A stretch of 64,000 nt of DNA from NCBI RefSeq assembly GCF_016735515.1, contig NZ_JAERQZ010000001.1, positions 2,344,746-2,408,745 on the forward strand. The letters run 5' to 3'. The notes beneath the pieces were generated by a model. It saw nothing but the letters and a program-made list of their open reading frames with translations, was not told where the DNA came from and searched no databases. This DNA comes from Piscinibacter sp. HJYY11 (lineage in GTDB: Bacteria; Pseudomonadota; Gammaproteobacteria; Burkholderiales; Burkholderiaceae_C). A program made the position numbers and the translations under genes. Positions 18,086-28,754 of the stretch are shown piece by piece (the first letter of the stretch is position 1; each line of letters begins with the position of its first letter).

Positions 18086-20058
18086 GCCTGTGCGGCGTAG
18101 AGCATGCCGGCTTCGCTGTTCTGCGCTTCGGCCGGGGCACCGTCGGCGCGGGCCTGCTCCTTCACGCGGCCGGCCATCTCGTGGCAGCGCGTCTGCAACT
18201 GGTGCAGTTGCTCGTCTTGCGCCTCGAGCTCGGCGATGCGCTGCTCGAGGTCGCCCGATGCGGCCTGGATGCGCTCGAGTGCCTCGCGGCGGCGGCGGAA
18301 ACCACGGCGACGCTCGCGCAGTTGCGAGTCGACCTGCGACGAGGCCATCTTGTTCCACAGCTCCAGCTCGCTGCTGGCGTTCTCGAACACCACCCGCAGC
18401 TTGGACACGAGCATGCGGCGGAACTGCTCCATGAACTTGGGCTGCGACAGCCGCAGCGCCTGGGTCAGCCCGAGGTATTGCACGTAGCTGCGCTGGATGA
18501 GCGACAGCTCCTTGATGAATCGCTCGAAGTCGGGCGCCTTGTTGACCGAGAGGCTGAAGCCGAACTCGGCGTTGAGCTTGCCGAACGAGGCGTTGAGCAT
18601 TTCCCGGATCTCGCCGGCGCGCACTTGCGAGGCTTCGAGCAGCTCGCGCAGCCGGCCGCACAAGGCGAGGAAGGCCTTCTTCGCGCCAAGGTTCAGCAGC
18701 GAGGCGTTCATCGCCTTCTGCATTTCGTTGACCTCTTCGCGCAGGCGGTCGCTCGTCAGGTCGACGAGCGCGTTCTTCAGCATGCGGCTGTGGACCATGC
18801 GCATGGCCTGCAGCTTGGACGTGCACTGCTCGAACTCGGCCGTCTCGGCGTCGACACGCTCGATCATCAGCCGGGTCTTGGCGCTGCTCTTGCCACGCAG
18901 GCCACGCAGCTCGAGCATCTGCTCGGCGAGCTGGCGGCGACGGTCGGCAAGCTGCCGGTTGACCTGGGACTCCATGCGCGCGATGGCATCGATCACCAGG
19001 TCTTGCAGGATGTCGCGGCGCTGCGGCAGGAGCTGCGCGCCAAGGGCGGCTTCGAGTGCCGGCAGCCGGCTTTCGGCGAGGCCTTGCGGATTCTTCTCGA
19101 TGCGCGAGGCGAGCGCCTGGCGGGCGGACAGCGGGAAGACACGGTCGGCGCCCATGTCGAGCGTGCGCGCCGTGGCCTGGCGCTGCGACTCGATCTGCTC
19201 GCGCACCTGCTCGGGCGTGGCCAGCGGGTCGATCAGCGCGTCGATCTTGTTGAGCACCACGAAGCTCGTGGTCGAGGGCGAGCCGAGGTGGTCGCGCCAG
19301 ATCGCCATGTCGGACTTGGTGACGCCGGTGTCGGCCCCGAGGATGAACACCATCGCATGCGCCGACGGCAGCAGGCTCAGCGTGAGTTCGGGCTCCGCGC
19401 CGATGGCGTTGAGGCCCGGCGTGTCGAGCACCACCAGGCCCTGCTTCAGCAGCGGGTGCGGGTAGTTGATGATCGCGTGGCGCCAGGCCGGCACTTCGGC
19501 GCGGCCCTGGTCGTCGGTCGGCGGGTTGTCTTCGGGGTGCTCGTCGTCCCAGAAGCCGAGCGCCCGGGCGTCGTCGACGCTCACCCACTGCGTGCGCATC
19601 ACTTCCTGCAGCGCGTCCGACAGCTTGTCGGGCGAGCTCACGTCGAGCGGCAGGTGCGTCCACATCTTGGGCTGGCCGCGCAGCTCGCCGAGCGACAGGC
19701 CTTCGAGTCGGGTGCTGATGGGCAACAGCGCAAGCGCCGGCTCCTCGCCAAGCTCGAAGCCCAGTTCGACCGGGCACATCGTGGTGCGGCCGGGGGTGGC
19801 CGGCAGCACGCGGCGGCCGGTGTCTGAAAAGAAGATCGCGTTGATCAGCTCGGACTTGCCGCGCGAGAACTCGGCGACGAAGGCCACCACCAGCTTTTCG
19901 CCCGACAGGCGGCGGCGCAGGGCTTCCAGGGACTCCTGGGCGGACGGGTCGGCAACGTCTTGTTCGGTGAGGAAACGGCTGTACTCATCCAGCCTCGCCC
20001 CCAGCACCGCACGCCACTGGGAGAGTTCGTCAAGACTGCTTGCGAAGGAGGTCGCCAT
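18082..20058 (-). CDS. Dynamin family GTPase (bacterial dynamin-like protein)
   Basis: This 658-residue large GTPase has G1 AEFSRGKS at residues 62-69 (Ala instead of the usual first Gly of the P-loop), G3 DTPGL at about 212, and G4 NKID at about 270. A long helical, coiled-coil-rich stalk follows, ending with an Arg-rich segment RRRGFRRRREALER and a C-terminal coiled coil. Bacterial dynamin-like proteins bind and remodel membranes; the role of this subgroup is not known. There is no transmembrane segment visible. It overlaps mutY by 4 bases at the TTGA junction. A 9-base inverted repeat lies 74 bases upstream. Confidence 0.88.
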   Translation of the reverse strand: MATSFASSLDELSQWRAVLGARLDEYSRFLTEQDVADPSAQESLEALRRRLSGEKLVVAFVAEFSRGKSELINAIFFSDTGRRVLPATPGRTTMCPVELGFELGEEPALALLPISTRLEGLSLGELRGQPKMWTHLPLDVSSPDKLSDALQEVMRTQWVSVDDARALGFWDDEHPEDNPPTDDQGRAEVPAWRHAIINYPHPLLKQGLVVLDTPGLNAIGAEPELTLSLLPSAHAMVFILGADTGVTKSDMAIWRDHLGSPSTTSFVVLNKIDALIDPLATPEQVREQIESQRQATARTLDMGADRVFPLSARQALASRIEKNPQGLAESRLPALEAALGAQLLPQRRDILQDLVIDAIARMESQVNRQLADRRRQLAEQMLELRGLRGKSSAKTRLMIERVDAETAEFEQCTSKLQAMRMVHSRMLKNALVDLTSDRLREEVNEMQKAMNASLLNLGAKKAFLALCGRLRELLEASQVRAGEIREMLNASFGKLNAEFGFSLSVNKAPDFERFIKELSLIQRSYVQYLGLTQALRLSQPKFMEQFRRMLVSKLRVVFENASSELELWNKMASSQVDSQLRERRRGFRRRREALERIQAASGDLEQRIAELEAQDEQLHQLQTRCHEMAGRVKEQARADGAPAEAQNSEAGMLYAAQA

Positions 20059-20131
20059 GGGGGTGGTCGCGTGCCCGCAAAAGAGCGTGGGCCATGGTAG
20101 CGCAGAGACCTTTTGACGCAGCGCAGCGGAA

Positions 20132-20163
20132 ACAACTCGTTGCCCCGGGTGGTGACGAGTTGT
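20132..20163. terminator. Inverted repeat between mutM and the dynamin gene
   Basis: ACAACTCGT (20132-20140) and ACGAGTTGT (20155-20163) form a perfect 9-base stem with a 14-base loop. It lies 26 bases beyond the mutM stop and 74 bases before the dynamin gene start. A T-run follows on the + strand (GAGGTTTTT) but only a short one on the coding strand, so it may be a weak terminator for mutM or an operator for the dynamin gene. Confidence 0.45.
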
Positions 20164-20188
20164 GAGGTTTTTGGCGCTTGCCTCGACG

Positions 20189-21004
20189 TCACCGGCGCTG
20201 GCAATGCGGGCAGAAGAAGGTGGAGCGCTGGCCCTGCACGAGGCGGCGGATCGGCGTGCCGCACACAAGGCAAGGCAGGCCTTCGCGGCCGTACACCTGC
20301 GCTTGCAATTGAAACTCCCCGGCCATGCCATGGGCATCGCGGAAGTCGCGCAACGTGGAGCCGCCCAGCGCCAGCGCGCGAGCCAGGGTCTCGCGCACGG
20401 CGACGGCGAGCCGCTCGGCGCGCGGGCGGCTGAGGGTGTCGCTGCGCGTGCGCGGGTCGATGCCGGCGTGGAAGAGCGCTTCGCAGGCGTAGATGTTGCC
20501 GGCGCCGACGACGATGTCGCCGGCCAGCAGCGCAAGCTTCACTGCCACACGGCGGCGCTTCAACGCAGCGTGCAGGTAGGCGCCGTTGAAGGCGGCATCG
20601 AAAGGCTCGACGCCGAGGGTGGAGAGCAGTTGCCGGGCCATGCCGGTGTCGAGCCCGGGCGACCACACCACCGCGCCGAAGCGGCGGGGGTCGGTGAGGC
20701 GCAGCAGGCCGCGCGTCGTCGTGAGGTCGAAATGATCGTGCGTGCCATGAGGCGGCGCCTGGTCCTGGAACGCCAGCGAGCCCGACATGCCCAGGTGCAT
20801 CAGCAGCCCGCCGGCGCTGAGCGGCAGCCAGAGGTATTTGCCACGCCGGCTCGCATCGCCCACCGTCTGGCCGACCAGGGCGTCGGGCTCACAGCCCAGC
20901 GGCCAGCGCAACGGTTTGCCGAGACGCACCGCGGTGACGCGGGCGCCCGAAATGCGGTGGGCAAAACTCTGGCGCGTGACCTCGACCTCGGGAAGCTCTG
21001 GCAT
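20189..21004 (-). CDS. mutM: Formamidopyrimidine-DNA glycosylase MutM (Fpg)
   Basis: This 271-residue glycosylase/AP lyase removes 8-oxoguanine and formamidopyrimidines. The mature N-terminus PELPEVE after Met1 fixes the start at 21004 and supplies catalytic Pro1 and Glu2. The helix-two-turn-helix is in [18 protein letters not shown]. The C-terminal zinc finger is C-x2-C-x16-C-x2-C (CLVCG to FCPHC). It is divergent from the TPR gene at 21104. mutM and mutY, the two halves of the 8-oxoguanine defence, are separated only by the dynamin gene. Confidence 0.97.
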   Translation of the reverse strand: MPELPEVEVTRQSFAHRISGARVTAVRLGKPLRWPLGCEPDALVGQTVGDASRRGKYLWLPLSAGGLLMHLGMSGSLAFQDQAPPHGTHDHFDLTTTRGLLRLTDPRRFGAVVWSPGLDTGMARQLLSTLGVEPFDAAFNGAYLHAALKRRRVAVKLALLAGDIVVGAGNIYACEALFHAGIDPRTRSDTLSRPRAERLAVAVRETLARALALGGSTLRDFRDAHGMAGEFQLQAQVYGREGLPCLVCGTPIRRLVQGQRSTFFCPHCQRR

Positions 21005-21103
21005 CCGGGAATTATCGCGAGCGGAACGGGTCGGATGAGGCGACAAATCCCCCTTTGCCCGCACCGCGCCACCCTAGAATCGTTCGAGACCAAGGAGCCC
21101 TGC

Positions 21104-22894
21104 ATGCCGTTTTCTCCCTCGTTTCCGCGCGCCGGCCTGGCCCTGGCGTGTGCGCTCCTGATGGCGCATGGCGCCCATGCACAGGACACGCCGACACCGG
21201 CCGAGCAGTCGGTCAACAACTCGGCGCTCGACGGCACGCTGTTCTACCAGCTGCTGCGGGGCGAACTGGAGCTGCGCTCGGGGCAGGTGCTGGAAGGGCA
21301 GAAGTTGCTGCTCGACGCAGCGCGCCGCTCGCGCAACGAGACGCTCTTCCGCCGCGCGACCGACCTGGCCCTGCACCAGCGGGCCTATGACCTGGCTTTG
21401 CAGTCGACCCAGTACTGGCGCACCGCCCTGCCCGAGTCGCTGGACGCCGCCCGCTACCAGCTGCAGCTGTTCCTTCATCTGAACCGGCCCAATGAAGCCC
21501 TCGAGCCGCTTCGCACCACGCTCCGGCTGACACCGGCGAACGAGCGCTCGGGCCTGATCCTCGCGCTGCCACGCTTCTTCGACCGAGAGGCCGACAAGGT
21601 GCAGGTGGCCAAGCGGCTCGAGCAGCTGCTGCAGCCATCGCTCAACAGCCCCGAAACCCGCACTGCGTCGCAGGTGACGCTCGGAGGCGCAGTACTCGCC
21701 GCCGGGGACATCGCTCGCGCCCACGAGCTCGCCAAGACGGCCCACGCCCAGGACCCGGCCTCGGAGTTGCCGGCGCTGCTGGCACTCGAGCTCATGAGCA
21801 AGCTGCCGTCGGCTGAAAGCCTCGTGCAATCGCACCTGCAGGCCAAGCCGGCGAGCAACGGCATCCGCTTGATGTATGCGCGCGTGCTCAACGGCGGCCA
21901 GCGCTATGCCGATGCCTTGCCGCAGCTCGAAGCCGTCACGAAGTCCGACAACGCGCCGCCCGGCGCCTGGCTCATGCTGGGAGCGCTGCACCTCGAACTC
22001 AAGCACCCGCGCGAGGCCACGGCAGCGCTGCAGCAATTCGTGCAACGGACCGAGGCGCTACCGCCCGCGCCTCCGGTGCAGGTGGTGCAGGACGACGAGG
22101 ACGATCTCGCCGTCTCGTCGCCCGACCGCGGCCTGACGCAGGCCTACCTGTTGCTGTCACGCGCGGCCGAGCAGCAACGCGACTACGCCGCTGCAGAAGC
22201 CTGGCTCGCCAAGGTGACCGACGCGCAGCAGGCGCTCGAGGTGCAGTCGCACCGCGCGACGCTGCTCGCCAAGCAGGGCAAGGTGAAGGAAGCGCGCGAT
22301 CTCATCCGCAACGTGCCCGAGAAGAGCCCCGAGGACCTCCGCGCCAAGCTGCTCGCCGAGGCGCAGCTGCTGCGCGAAGTCAAGCAATGGGACGAGACCA
22401 ACAAGGTGCTCGCCGTGGCGAACCAGAAATTCCCGGACGACCCCGACCTGCTCTACGAGCAGTCGCTGATGCTCGAGAAGCTCAACCGTGTCGACGAGAT
22501 GGAGCGGCTGCTGCGCAAGGTCATCCAGCTCAAGCCGACCCACCATCACGCGTACAACGCGCTGGGCTATTCGCTGGCCGAGCGCAATCTGCGCCTGCCC
22601 GAGGCGCGCGACCTCATCAAGAAGGCGCTCGACCTGGCGCCCGGCGAGCCTTTCATCACCGACAGCCTGGGCTGGGTCGAGTACCGGCTCGGCAACCGCG
22701 AGGAAGCGCTGCGCCTGCTGCAGCAGGCCTACAAGTCGCGGCCCGACGTCGAGATCGGCGCGCACCTGGGCGAAGTGCTCTGGATGAGCGGCCAGCGCGA
22801 GGAAGCCCGTCGCGTGCTGCGCGAGTCGCGCAACCGCGACCAGGCCAACGAGGTGCTGCAGGAAACCCTGGCCCGGCTGCGGGTGGACCTGTGA
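21104..22894 (+). CDS. Periplasmic tetratricopeptide repeat protein
   Basis: This 596-residue exported protein has a signal peptide at residues 1-27 (cleavage after GAHAQ) and many TPR-like helical repeats to the C-terminus. The clearest are the last ones: PTHHHAYNALGYSLAERN, GEPFITDSLGWVEYRLGN and NREEALRLLQQAYKSRP. An acidic linker (VVQDDEDDLAVSS) interrupts the array near residue 330. ATG at 21104 has AGGAG eight bases before it. The stop overlaps the lolB start (GTGA), so it is in the lolB-ispE operon. A scaffold role in envelope assembly is a guess from the company it keeps. Confidence 0.9.
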   Translation: MPFSPSFPRAGLALACALLMAHGAHAQDTPTPAEQSVNNSALDGTLFYQLLRGELELRSGQVLEGQKLLLDAARRSRNETLFRRATDLALHQRAYDLALQSTQYWRTALPESLDAARYQLQLFLHLNRPNEALEPLRTTLRLTPANERSGLILALPRFFDREADKVQVAKRLEQLLQPSLNSPETRTASQVTLGGAVLAAGDIARAHELAKTAHAQDPASELPALLALELMSKLPSAESLVQSHLQAKPASNGIRLMYARVLNGGQRYADALPQLEAVTKSDNAPPGAWLMLGALHLELKHPREATAALQQFVQRTEALPPAPPVQVVQDDEDDLAVSSPDRGLTQAYLLLSRAAEQQRDYAAAEAWLAKVTDAQQALEVQSHRATLLAKQGKVKEARDLIRNVPEKSPEDLRAKLLAEAQLLREVKQWDETNKVLAVANQKFPDDPDLLYEQSLMLEKLNRVDEMERLLRKVIQLKPTHHHAYNALGYSLAERNLRLPEARDLIKKALDLAPGEPFITDSLGWVEYRLGNREEALRLLQQAYKSRPDVEIGAHLGEVLWMSGQREEARRVLRESRNRDQANEVLQETLARLRVDL

Positions 22895-23415
22895 GACACC
22901 GCGCGTGGGCCTGCGTGCTGGCAGGCACGCTGCTGGGGGGCTGCGCCTCGGTGGGCCAGCAGGCGCCGGCCGGCTCGGCGACGCTGTCGGGCAAGCTGTC
23001 GGTGCGCGTGGACGCCACGCCCACCGCCCCGGCCCGCAGTGAAAGCGGCAACTTCGAACTCAAGGGCACGCCCGAAGCCGGCCAGCTCAACCTTTCGACG
23101 CCGCTTGGCACCGTGCTCGCCCAGGCCCGCTGGGCGGGGCACCGTGCCTGGCTGGCCACCTCGCAAGGCGAGACGGCCTATCCCGACCTCGACACGTTGA
23201 CGCAAGAGATGCTGGGCGAGCGTTTGCCGGTCGCCGCCCTCTTCGACTGGTTGCGCGGCCGGCCCTGGCCGGGTGCCGCCAGCCGCAGCATCGACGGCGG
23301 CTTCGAACAGCTGGGCTGGCACATCGACCTTGCACGCTTCGGCGAAGGCTGGGTCGCCGCGCGACGGGCACAGCCCCCGGCCGTGCTGGTGCGCGCCCGC
23401 GTCGACCCGTCCTGA
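22891..23415 (+). CDS. lolB: Outer-membrane lipoprotein insertion protein LolB
   Basis: This 174-residue lipoprotein has a lipobox LLGGC with Cys18 as the modified residue. The mature protein has the LolB fold pattern GKLSVRVD, SGNFELKGTPEAGQLNLSTPLGTVLAQARW, followed by the ALFDWLRGRPWPG region that holds the conserved hydrophobic loop area. LolB takes lipoproteins from LolA and inserts them into the outer membrane. The start is GTG at 22891, overlapping the TPR gene stop. ispE follows after 2 bases, the usual lolB-ispE-prs order. Confidence 0.93.
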   Translation: MRHRAWACVLAGTLLGGCASVGQQAPAGSATLSGKLSVRVDATPTAPARSESGNFELKGTPEAGQLNLSTPLGTVLAQARWAGHRAWLATSQGETAYPDLDTLTQEMLGERLPVAALFDWLRGRPWPGAASRSIDGGFEQLGWHIDLARFGEGWVAARRAQPPAVLVRARVDPS

Positions 23416-23417
23416 CC

Positions 23418-24305
23418 ATGCCCCTGACCGCCCTGTACGAGGTCGCAGCGCCGGCCAAGATCAATCTCTTCCTGCACGTCATCGGCCGACGGCCCGATGG
23501 CTATCACCTGCTGCAGTCGGTGTTCATGCTCATCGACTGGGCCGACACGCTGCACTTCGAGCGCCGCAGCGACGGCCGGCTCGCCCGCCATGATCTGGGC
23601 GCAGCCCTGCCCGCCGAAGACCTGTGCCTCAAGGCGGCCCGGGCGCTGCAGGCCGCCTCGGGGACGCCTTTCGGCGCCGACATCTCCATCGACAAGCAGG
23701 TGCCCTGGGGCGCCGGCATGGGCGGCGGCAGCTCCGACGCCGCAAGCACCCTGCTCGCCCTCAACCGCCTCTGGGGCCTGCACTGGCCGCTGCAGCGCCT
23801 GCTCGAGCTCGGCCTGACACTGGGCGCCGACGTGCCCTTCTTCCTGGGTGGCGACAACGCCTGGGTCGAAGGCATCGGCGAGCAGCTCACGCCGCTCGCC
23901 CTGCCGCGGCAATGGCTGGCGGTCGTGAAACCCGCCGCCAGCATCGAAACCCGCGCCATTTTCACGAGCCCCCTGTTGGCCCGGGATACCGAAGCTGCTA
24001 TAGTCGCGGGCTTCCTTGTGAGGGCCGGCATAGATGCCTTGCAGGACGGCTTTGGGCACAACGACCTGCAGCCTCCCGCCGAGCACCATTGCCCAGAAGT
24101 GGCGCAAGCTGCTTCCCTGCTCAAGGCCCGCTTCGGCAACAGCCGCATGACGGGCTCAGGCAGCGCGGTGTTTGCAAGGGCAGGTACAGACGTTGCACCC
24201 AAGGCGACGCTTCCGGCGGATCTTCCGCCGGGCTGGGTGGGGCGGATGTGCCGCAGTCTGGGGCAGCATCCCTTGAAGGGATGGGCACCAACTGAGACAA
24301 GTTGA
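23418..24305 (+). CDS. ispE: 4-diphosphocytidyl-2-C-methyl-D-erythritol kinase IspE
   Basis: This 295-residue GHMP kinase phosphorylates CDP-methylerythritol in the non-mevalonate isoprenoid pathway. The N-terminus APAKINLFLHVIGRRPDGYH is diagnostic, the ATP loop is VPWGAGMGGGSSDAAS, and the C-terminal motif is MTGSGSAVFA. It lies between lolB and the tRNA-Gln gene. Confidence 0.97.
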   Translation: MPLTALYEVAAPAKINLFLHVIGRRPDGYHLLQSVFMLIDWADTLHFERRSDGRLARHDLGAALPAEDLCLKAARALQAASGTPFGADISIDKQVPWGAGMGGGSSDAASTLLALNRLWGLHWPLQRLLELGLTLGADVPFFLGGDNAWVEGIGEQLTPLALPRQWLAVVKPAASIETRAIFTSPLLARDTEAAIVAGFLVRAGIDALQDGFGHNDLQPPAEHHCPEVAQAASLLKARFGNSRMTGSGSAVFARAGTDVAPKATLPADLPPGWVGRMCRSLGQHPLKGWAPTETS

Positions 24306-24335
24306 AGGTGGGCTGCGCAAGCAGTCGACCGGTGT

Positions 24336-24412
24336 AGGGGAGTCGCCAAGTTGGTTAAGGCATCGGATTTTGATTCCGACATCCGAGGGTTCGAATCCTT
24401 CCTCCCCTGCCA
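24336..24412 (+). tRNA. tRNA-Gln (TTG anticodon)
   Basis: The 77-base cloverleaf has acceptor stem AGGGGAG/CTCCCCT, anticodon loop TTTTGAT (anticodon TTG, reading CAA and CAG), a T arm with TTCGAAT, discriminator G and an encoded CCA at 24410-24412. It lies between ispE and prs, its standard place in beta- and gammaproteobacteria. Confidence 0.97.
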
Positions 24413-24503
24413 AATCTTTTGTGATTCCCGGTGCCGCGGGTGATGACCTGGCGGCACGCCGGGGCTGATGTGCAAGGGCGCCGTTGACAATGGCGACGAC
24501 CCA

Positions 24504-25487
24504 ATGAGCCTCGACGGAGGGAACGTGCTTTTCAATACCGTGCTGTTCACCGGGAATGCGAATCCTGCCCTTGCGCAGGAGATCGCCAGCAACCTCGGCA
24601 TCGAACTCGGCAAGGCCCGCGTCGGCCGCTTCTCCGACGGCGAAGTCGACGTCGAGATCCAGCAGAACGTCCGCGCACGCGACATCTTCATCGTCCAGCC
24701 CACCTGCGCGCCGACGAATGAAAACCTGATGGAGCTGTGCATCATGGTCGACGCGCTCAAGCGCGCCTCGGCCCGGCGCGTGACGGCGGTGATCCCCTAC
24801 TTCGGCTACGCCCGCCAGGACCGCCGCCCCCGCTCCACCCGCGTGCCCATCAGCGCCAAGGTCGTGGCCAACATGCTCGAGGCCGTGGGCGTCGAGCGCC
24901 TGTTGACGATGGACCTGCACGCCGACCAGATCCAGGGCTTCTTCAACATCCCCGTCGACAACATCTACGCCTCGCCGGTGCTGCTGTCGGACGTGCAGAA
25001 CAAGCGCTACCGCGACCTCGTGGTCGTGTCGCCCGACGTGGGCGGCGTGGTTCGCGCCCGGGCCCTGGCCAAGCAGCTCGGCTGCGAGCTGGCCATCATC
25101 GACAAGCGCCGCCCGAAGGCCAACGTGTCGGAAGTGATGCACGTGATCGGCGAGATCGAAGGCCGCAACTGCGTGATCATGGACGACATGATCGACACCG
25201 CCGGCACGCTCGTGAAGGCGGCCGACGTGCTGAAGGAGCGCGGCGCGAAGAACGTCTATGCGTACTGCACGCACGCCGTGTTCTCCGGCCCGGCGATCGA
25301 GCGCATCAAGTCCTCGCAGCTCGACGAGGTCGTGATCACCAACACCATCCCGCTCAGCAACGACGGCAAGAAGTGCGACAAGGTGCGCCAGCTGTCGGTC
25401 GCGTTCCTGTTCGCCGAGACGATCCGCCGCATTTCGGACGGTGAATCGGTCACCTCGCTGTTCGCAGAGCAAAACAACAACTTTTAA
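24504..25487 (+). CDS. prs: Ribose-phosphate pyrophosphokinase
   Basis: This 327-residue enzyme makes PRPP from ribose 5-phosphate and ATP, feeding nucleotide, histidine and NAD synthesis. The region [14 protein letters not shown], the flexible loop [23 protein letters not shown] and the PRPP-binding [13 protein letters not shown] are all present. The start is uncertain: ATG at 24504 is used; GTG at 24525 (protein then begins [11 protein letters not shown]) has a strong GGAGG four bases before it, and ATG at 24468 is too far out. A stem-loop follows the gene before rplY. Confidence 0.96.
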   Translation: MSLDGGNVLFNTVLFTGNANPALAQEIASNLGIELGKARVGRFSDGEVDVEIQQNVRARDIFIVQPTCAPTNENLMELCIMVDALKRASARRVTAVIPYFGYARQDRRPRSTRVPISAKVVANMLEAVGVERLLTMDLHADQIQGFFNIPVDNIYASPVLLSDVQNKRYRDLVVVSPDVGGVVRARALAKQLGCELAIIDKRRPKANVSEVMHVIGEIEGRNCVIMDDMIDTAGTLVKAADVLKERGAKNVYAYCTHAVFSGPAIERIKSSQLDEVVITNTIPLSNDGKKCDKVRQLSVAFLFAETIRRISDGESVTSLFAEQNNNF

Positions 25488-25497
25488 GAACGAGAGC

Positions 25498-25520
25498 GGG
25501 TTCCTTGCGGAACCCTTCTT
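25498..25520 (+). terminator. Stem-loop after prs
   Basis: GGGTTCC (25498-25504), loop TTGC, GGAACCC (25509-25515), then TTCTT. The stem is perfect but the T-tract is short and broken, so it may be an attenuating or processing hairpin between prs and rplY rather than a full terminator. Confidence 0.5.
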
Positions 25521-25589
25521 AGCCGCGGGCTTCGGCCCGTCTACCCCGAGGAGCCTGGTCGCGGGCACTCATCCATCATTGGAGTCATC

Positions 25590-26234
25590 ATGAAATTCGT
25601 CGCTTTCGAGCGCACCAAGCAGGGGACCGGAGCGAGCCGCCGCCTGCGCAACGCCGACAAGGTGCCCGGCATTGTTTACGGGGCCGGAACGCCCACGATG
25701 ATCGAACTCGATCACAACGCCCTCTTCCACGCGCTGAAGAAGGAAGCCTTCCACTCGACCATCCTCGAGATGGAACTGGCCGGCAAGACCCAGCAGGTGC
25801 TGCTGCGCGACTACCAGCTGCACCCCTTCCGCCAGATCGTGCTGCACGTCGACTTTCAACGCGTCGACAGCACCACCAAGATCACCAAGAAGATCCCGCT
25901 GCACTTCGTGAACGAGGAAAACTCGCCGGCCGTGAAGACCGACAAGTGCCTGGTCAACCACGTCGTGACCGAACTGCGCGTTCAGTGCCTGGCTTCGGCC
26001 CTGCCTGAGTACATCACCATCGACCTGGGCGAACTGGCCAAGGGCCAGTCCCTGCACGTCAGCGACCTGAAGCTGCCCGCCGGCATCACCGTCGTGACGC
26101 AAGGCAAGCCGAACCCGGTGATCGTCTCGACCTCGGTCATCGCAGAGGAAGAAGAAGCTGCGCCGGCCGCACCGACCGTGGCCGCCGCCCCCGCGCCGAA
26201 GGCCAAGAAGAGCGAAAAGCAGAACAAGAAGTAA
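25590..26234 (+). CDS. rplY: 50S ribosomal protein bL25 (CTC form)
   Basis: This 214-residue protein is the long form of bL25: an N-terminal 5S-rRNA-binding domain ([26 protein letters not shown]) plus a C-terminal beta domain and an Ala/Lys-rich tail ([15 protein letters not shown]). It binds 5S rRNA in the central protuberance of the large ribosomal subunit. It follows prs after 102 bases and is followed by a strong intrinsic terminator and then pth, the standard order. Confidence 0.97.
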   Translation: MKFVAFERTKQGTGASRRLRNADKVPGIVYGAGTPTMIELDHNALFHALKKEAFHSTILEMELAGKTQQVLLRDYQLHPFRQIVLHVDFQRVDSTTKITKKIPLHFVNEENSPAVKTDKCLVNHVVTELRVQCLASALPEYITIDLGELAKGQSLHVSDLKLPAGITVVTQGKPNPVIVSTSVIAEEEEAAPAAPTVAAAPAPKAKKSEKQNKK

Positions 26235-26255
26235 GCCTTCCCACGAAGGCCTGGA

Positions 26256-26281
26256 AAGCCCCGCCAAGCGGGGCTTTTTTT
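26256..26281 (+). terminator. Intrinsic terminator after rplY
   Basis: AAGCCCCGC (26256-26264), loop CAA, GCGGGGCTT (26268-26276), ending in a run of seven T. The perfect 9-base GC-rich stem makes this a strong Rho-independent terminator. Confidence 0.92.
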
Positions 26282-26353
26282 CGTCCCTCCTTTTGGACGA
26301 CAGCCTCATGCGGGATCGCGTCTTGCGGCCCGCTCTGGATAATCCGCCTCATC

Positions 26354-26982
26354 ATGATTCGACTGCTGGTAGGCCTGGGCAACCCGGGCACGGAATACGA
26401 AGCCACCAACCACAACGCCGGGTTCTGGTGGATCGATGCGGTGGCGCGCGAGCTCAAGGTCACTCTGCAGCCCGAGCGCAGCTACTTCGGCCTCGTCGCG
26501 CGTGTGAACCGGCCGGGTGACCAAGGCCCGCTGTGGCTGCTGCAGCCGCAGACCTACATGAACCTGTCGGGCAAATCGGTGGCGGCGCTGGCGCGCTTCT
26601 TCAAGATTGCGCCAGACGAGATCCTGGTGGCACACGACGAGCTCGACCTGCTGCCCGGCCAGATGAAATTCAAGCGTGGTGGCGGCCATGCCGGTCACAA
26701 CGGGTTGCGGGACATCCATGCACAGCTCGGCACCCCCGACTACTGGCGACTGCGCCTGGGCATCGGTCACCCGGGCGTGAAGGCCGAGGTGGTGGACTAT
26801 GTGTTGCGCAAGCCCAAGCCCGAAGCACGCGACGCGATCCAGGACTGCATCGCCAAGACGCTGCCGGCACTCGACCTGATCCTCGCCGGCGAGATGGAGC
26901 GTGCCACGATGAAGATCAACGCCAAGCCGCCCCGGCCCAAGCCGCCGCGCCCCGAAGGACTGCCGCCAGCGCCCCCGAAGCC

Positions 26983-26986
<4 letters not shown>
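26354..26986 (+). CDS. pth: Peptidyl-tRNA hydrolase
   Basis: This 210-residue enzyme releases peptides from peptidyl-tRNA that drops off the ribosome. Motifs are [20 protein letters not shown] (catalytic His in NHNAGF), [22 protein letters not shown] and [15 protein letters not shown]. The C-terminus carries an unusual Pro/Lys tail ([20 protein letters not shown]) that is not part of the fold. The stop overlaps the next gene's start (ATGA at 26983). Confidence 0.97.
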
Positions 26987-28138
<1,152 letters not shown>

Positions 28139-28181
28139 GGCGCTTCCTTCCGTGGCACGTGGCGCGATGGGTGCGGTCAGT

Positions 28182-28754
28182 TTAGCCGGGCATGCCGCGC
28201 TGTATCAGGTGGTAGTGCACGGCGCCGGCCTTGCCATGGCGGTGCAAGCGCAGGCCAGGGCCCAGGAGGGGTCCGTCGAAGGCGCGGTCGGCTTCGAGGT
28301 AGATGAAGCCGTCGGGCACCACCAGGCGGGCGGCCGCCTTCAGGGCGGGCTCGAAGACGTTGGCGTCGAACGGCGGGTCAATGAAGACGAGTTCGAAGCT
28401 GTCCGGCGAACAACGCGCCATCCAGGCCAGGGCGTCGGCCACTTCGATGCGCACGGTTTCGGCCTTGAGGCGCTGCTGCACGGCGCGCAATCCATGCGCC
28501 AGGCGCGCTTCGCGCTCGATCAGCACGACAGCCTCGGCCCCGCGTGAGGCAGCCTCGAAACCCAAGGCGCCACTGCCGGCGTAGGCATCGAGGCAGCGCC
28601 AGCCTTGGAGGTCCTGGCCGAGCCAATTGAAAAGGGTTTCGCGGACGCGATCCGGTGTGGGCCGCAGCCCGGGCGCATCGGCCACCGGCAACTTGCTGCG
28701 CTTCCACTGCCCCCCGATGATCCGCACCTCGTGAGGTGCCTTGGCAGGCTTCAC
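28182..28754 (-). CDS. rsmD: 16S rRNA (guanine966-N2)-methyltransferase RsmD
   Basis: This 190-residue methyltransferase acts on G966 of 16S rRNA. The SAM motif is [18 protein letters not shown] and the catalytic motif is FIDPPFD. The N-terminal [15 protein letters not shown] and [13 protein letters not shown] are family markers. The start is GTG at 28752-28754, overlapping the hisF stop (GTGA), which couples it to the end of the his operon. Confidence 0.94.
   Translation of the reverse strand: MKPAKAPHEVRIIGGQWKRSKLPVADAPGLRPTPDRVRETLFNWLGQDLQGWRCLDAYAGSGALGFEAASRGAEAVVLIEREARLAHGLRAVQQRLKAETVRIEVADALAWMARCSPDSFELVFIDPPFDANVFEPALKAAARLVVPDGFIYLEADRAFDGPLLGPGLRLHRHGKAGAVHYHLIQRGMPG

Noticed and set aside
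18181..19827. A 548-residue frame on the + strand opposite the dynamin-like gene
   Set aside because: It is a GC-skew shadow; the - strand frame has intact GTPase motifs.
24484..24512. A TTGACA hexamer as the prs promoter
   Set aside because: A perfect -35 match is present but no -10-like hexamer lies 16-18 bases downstream.
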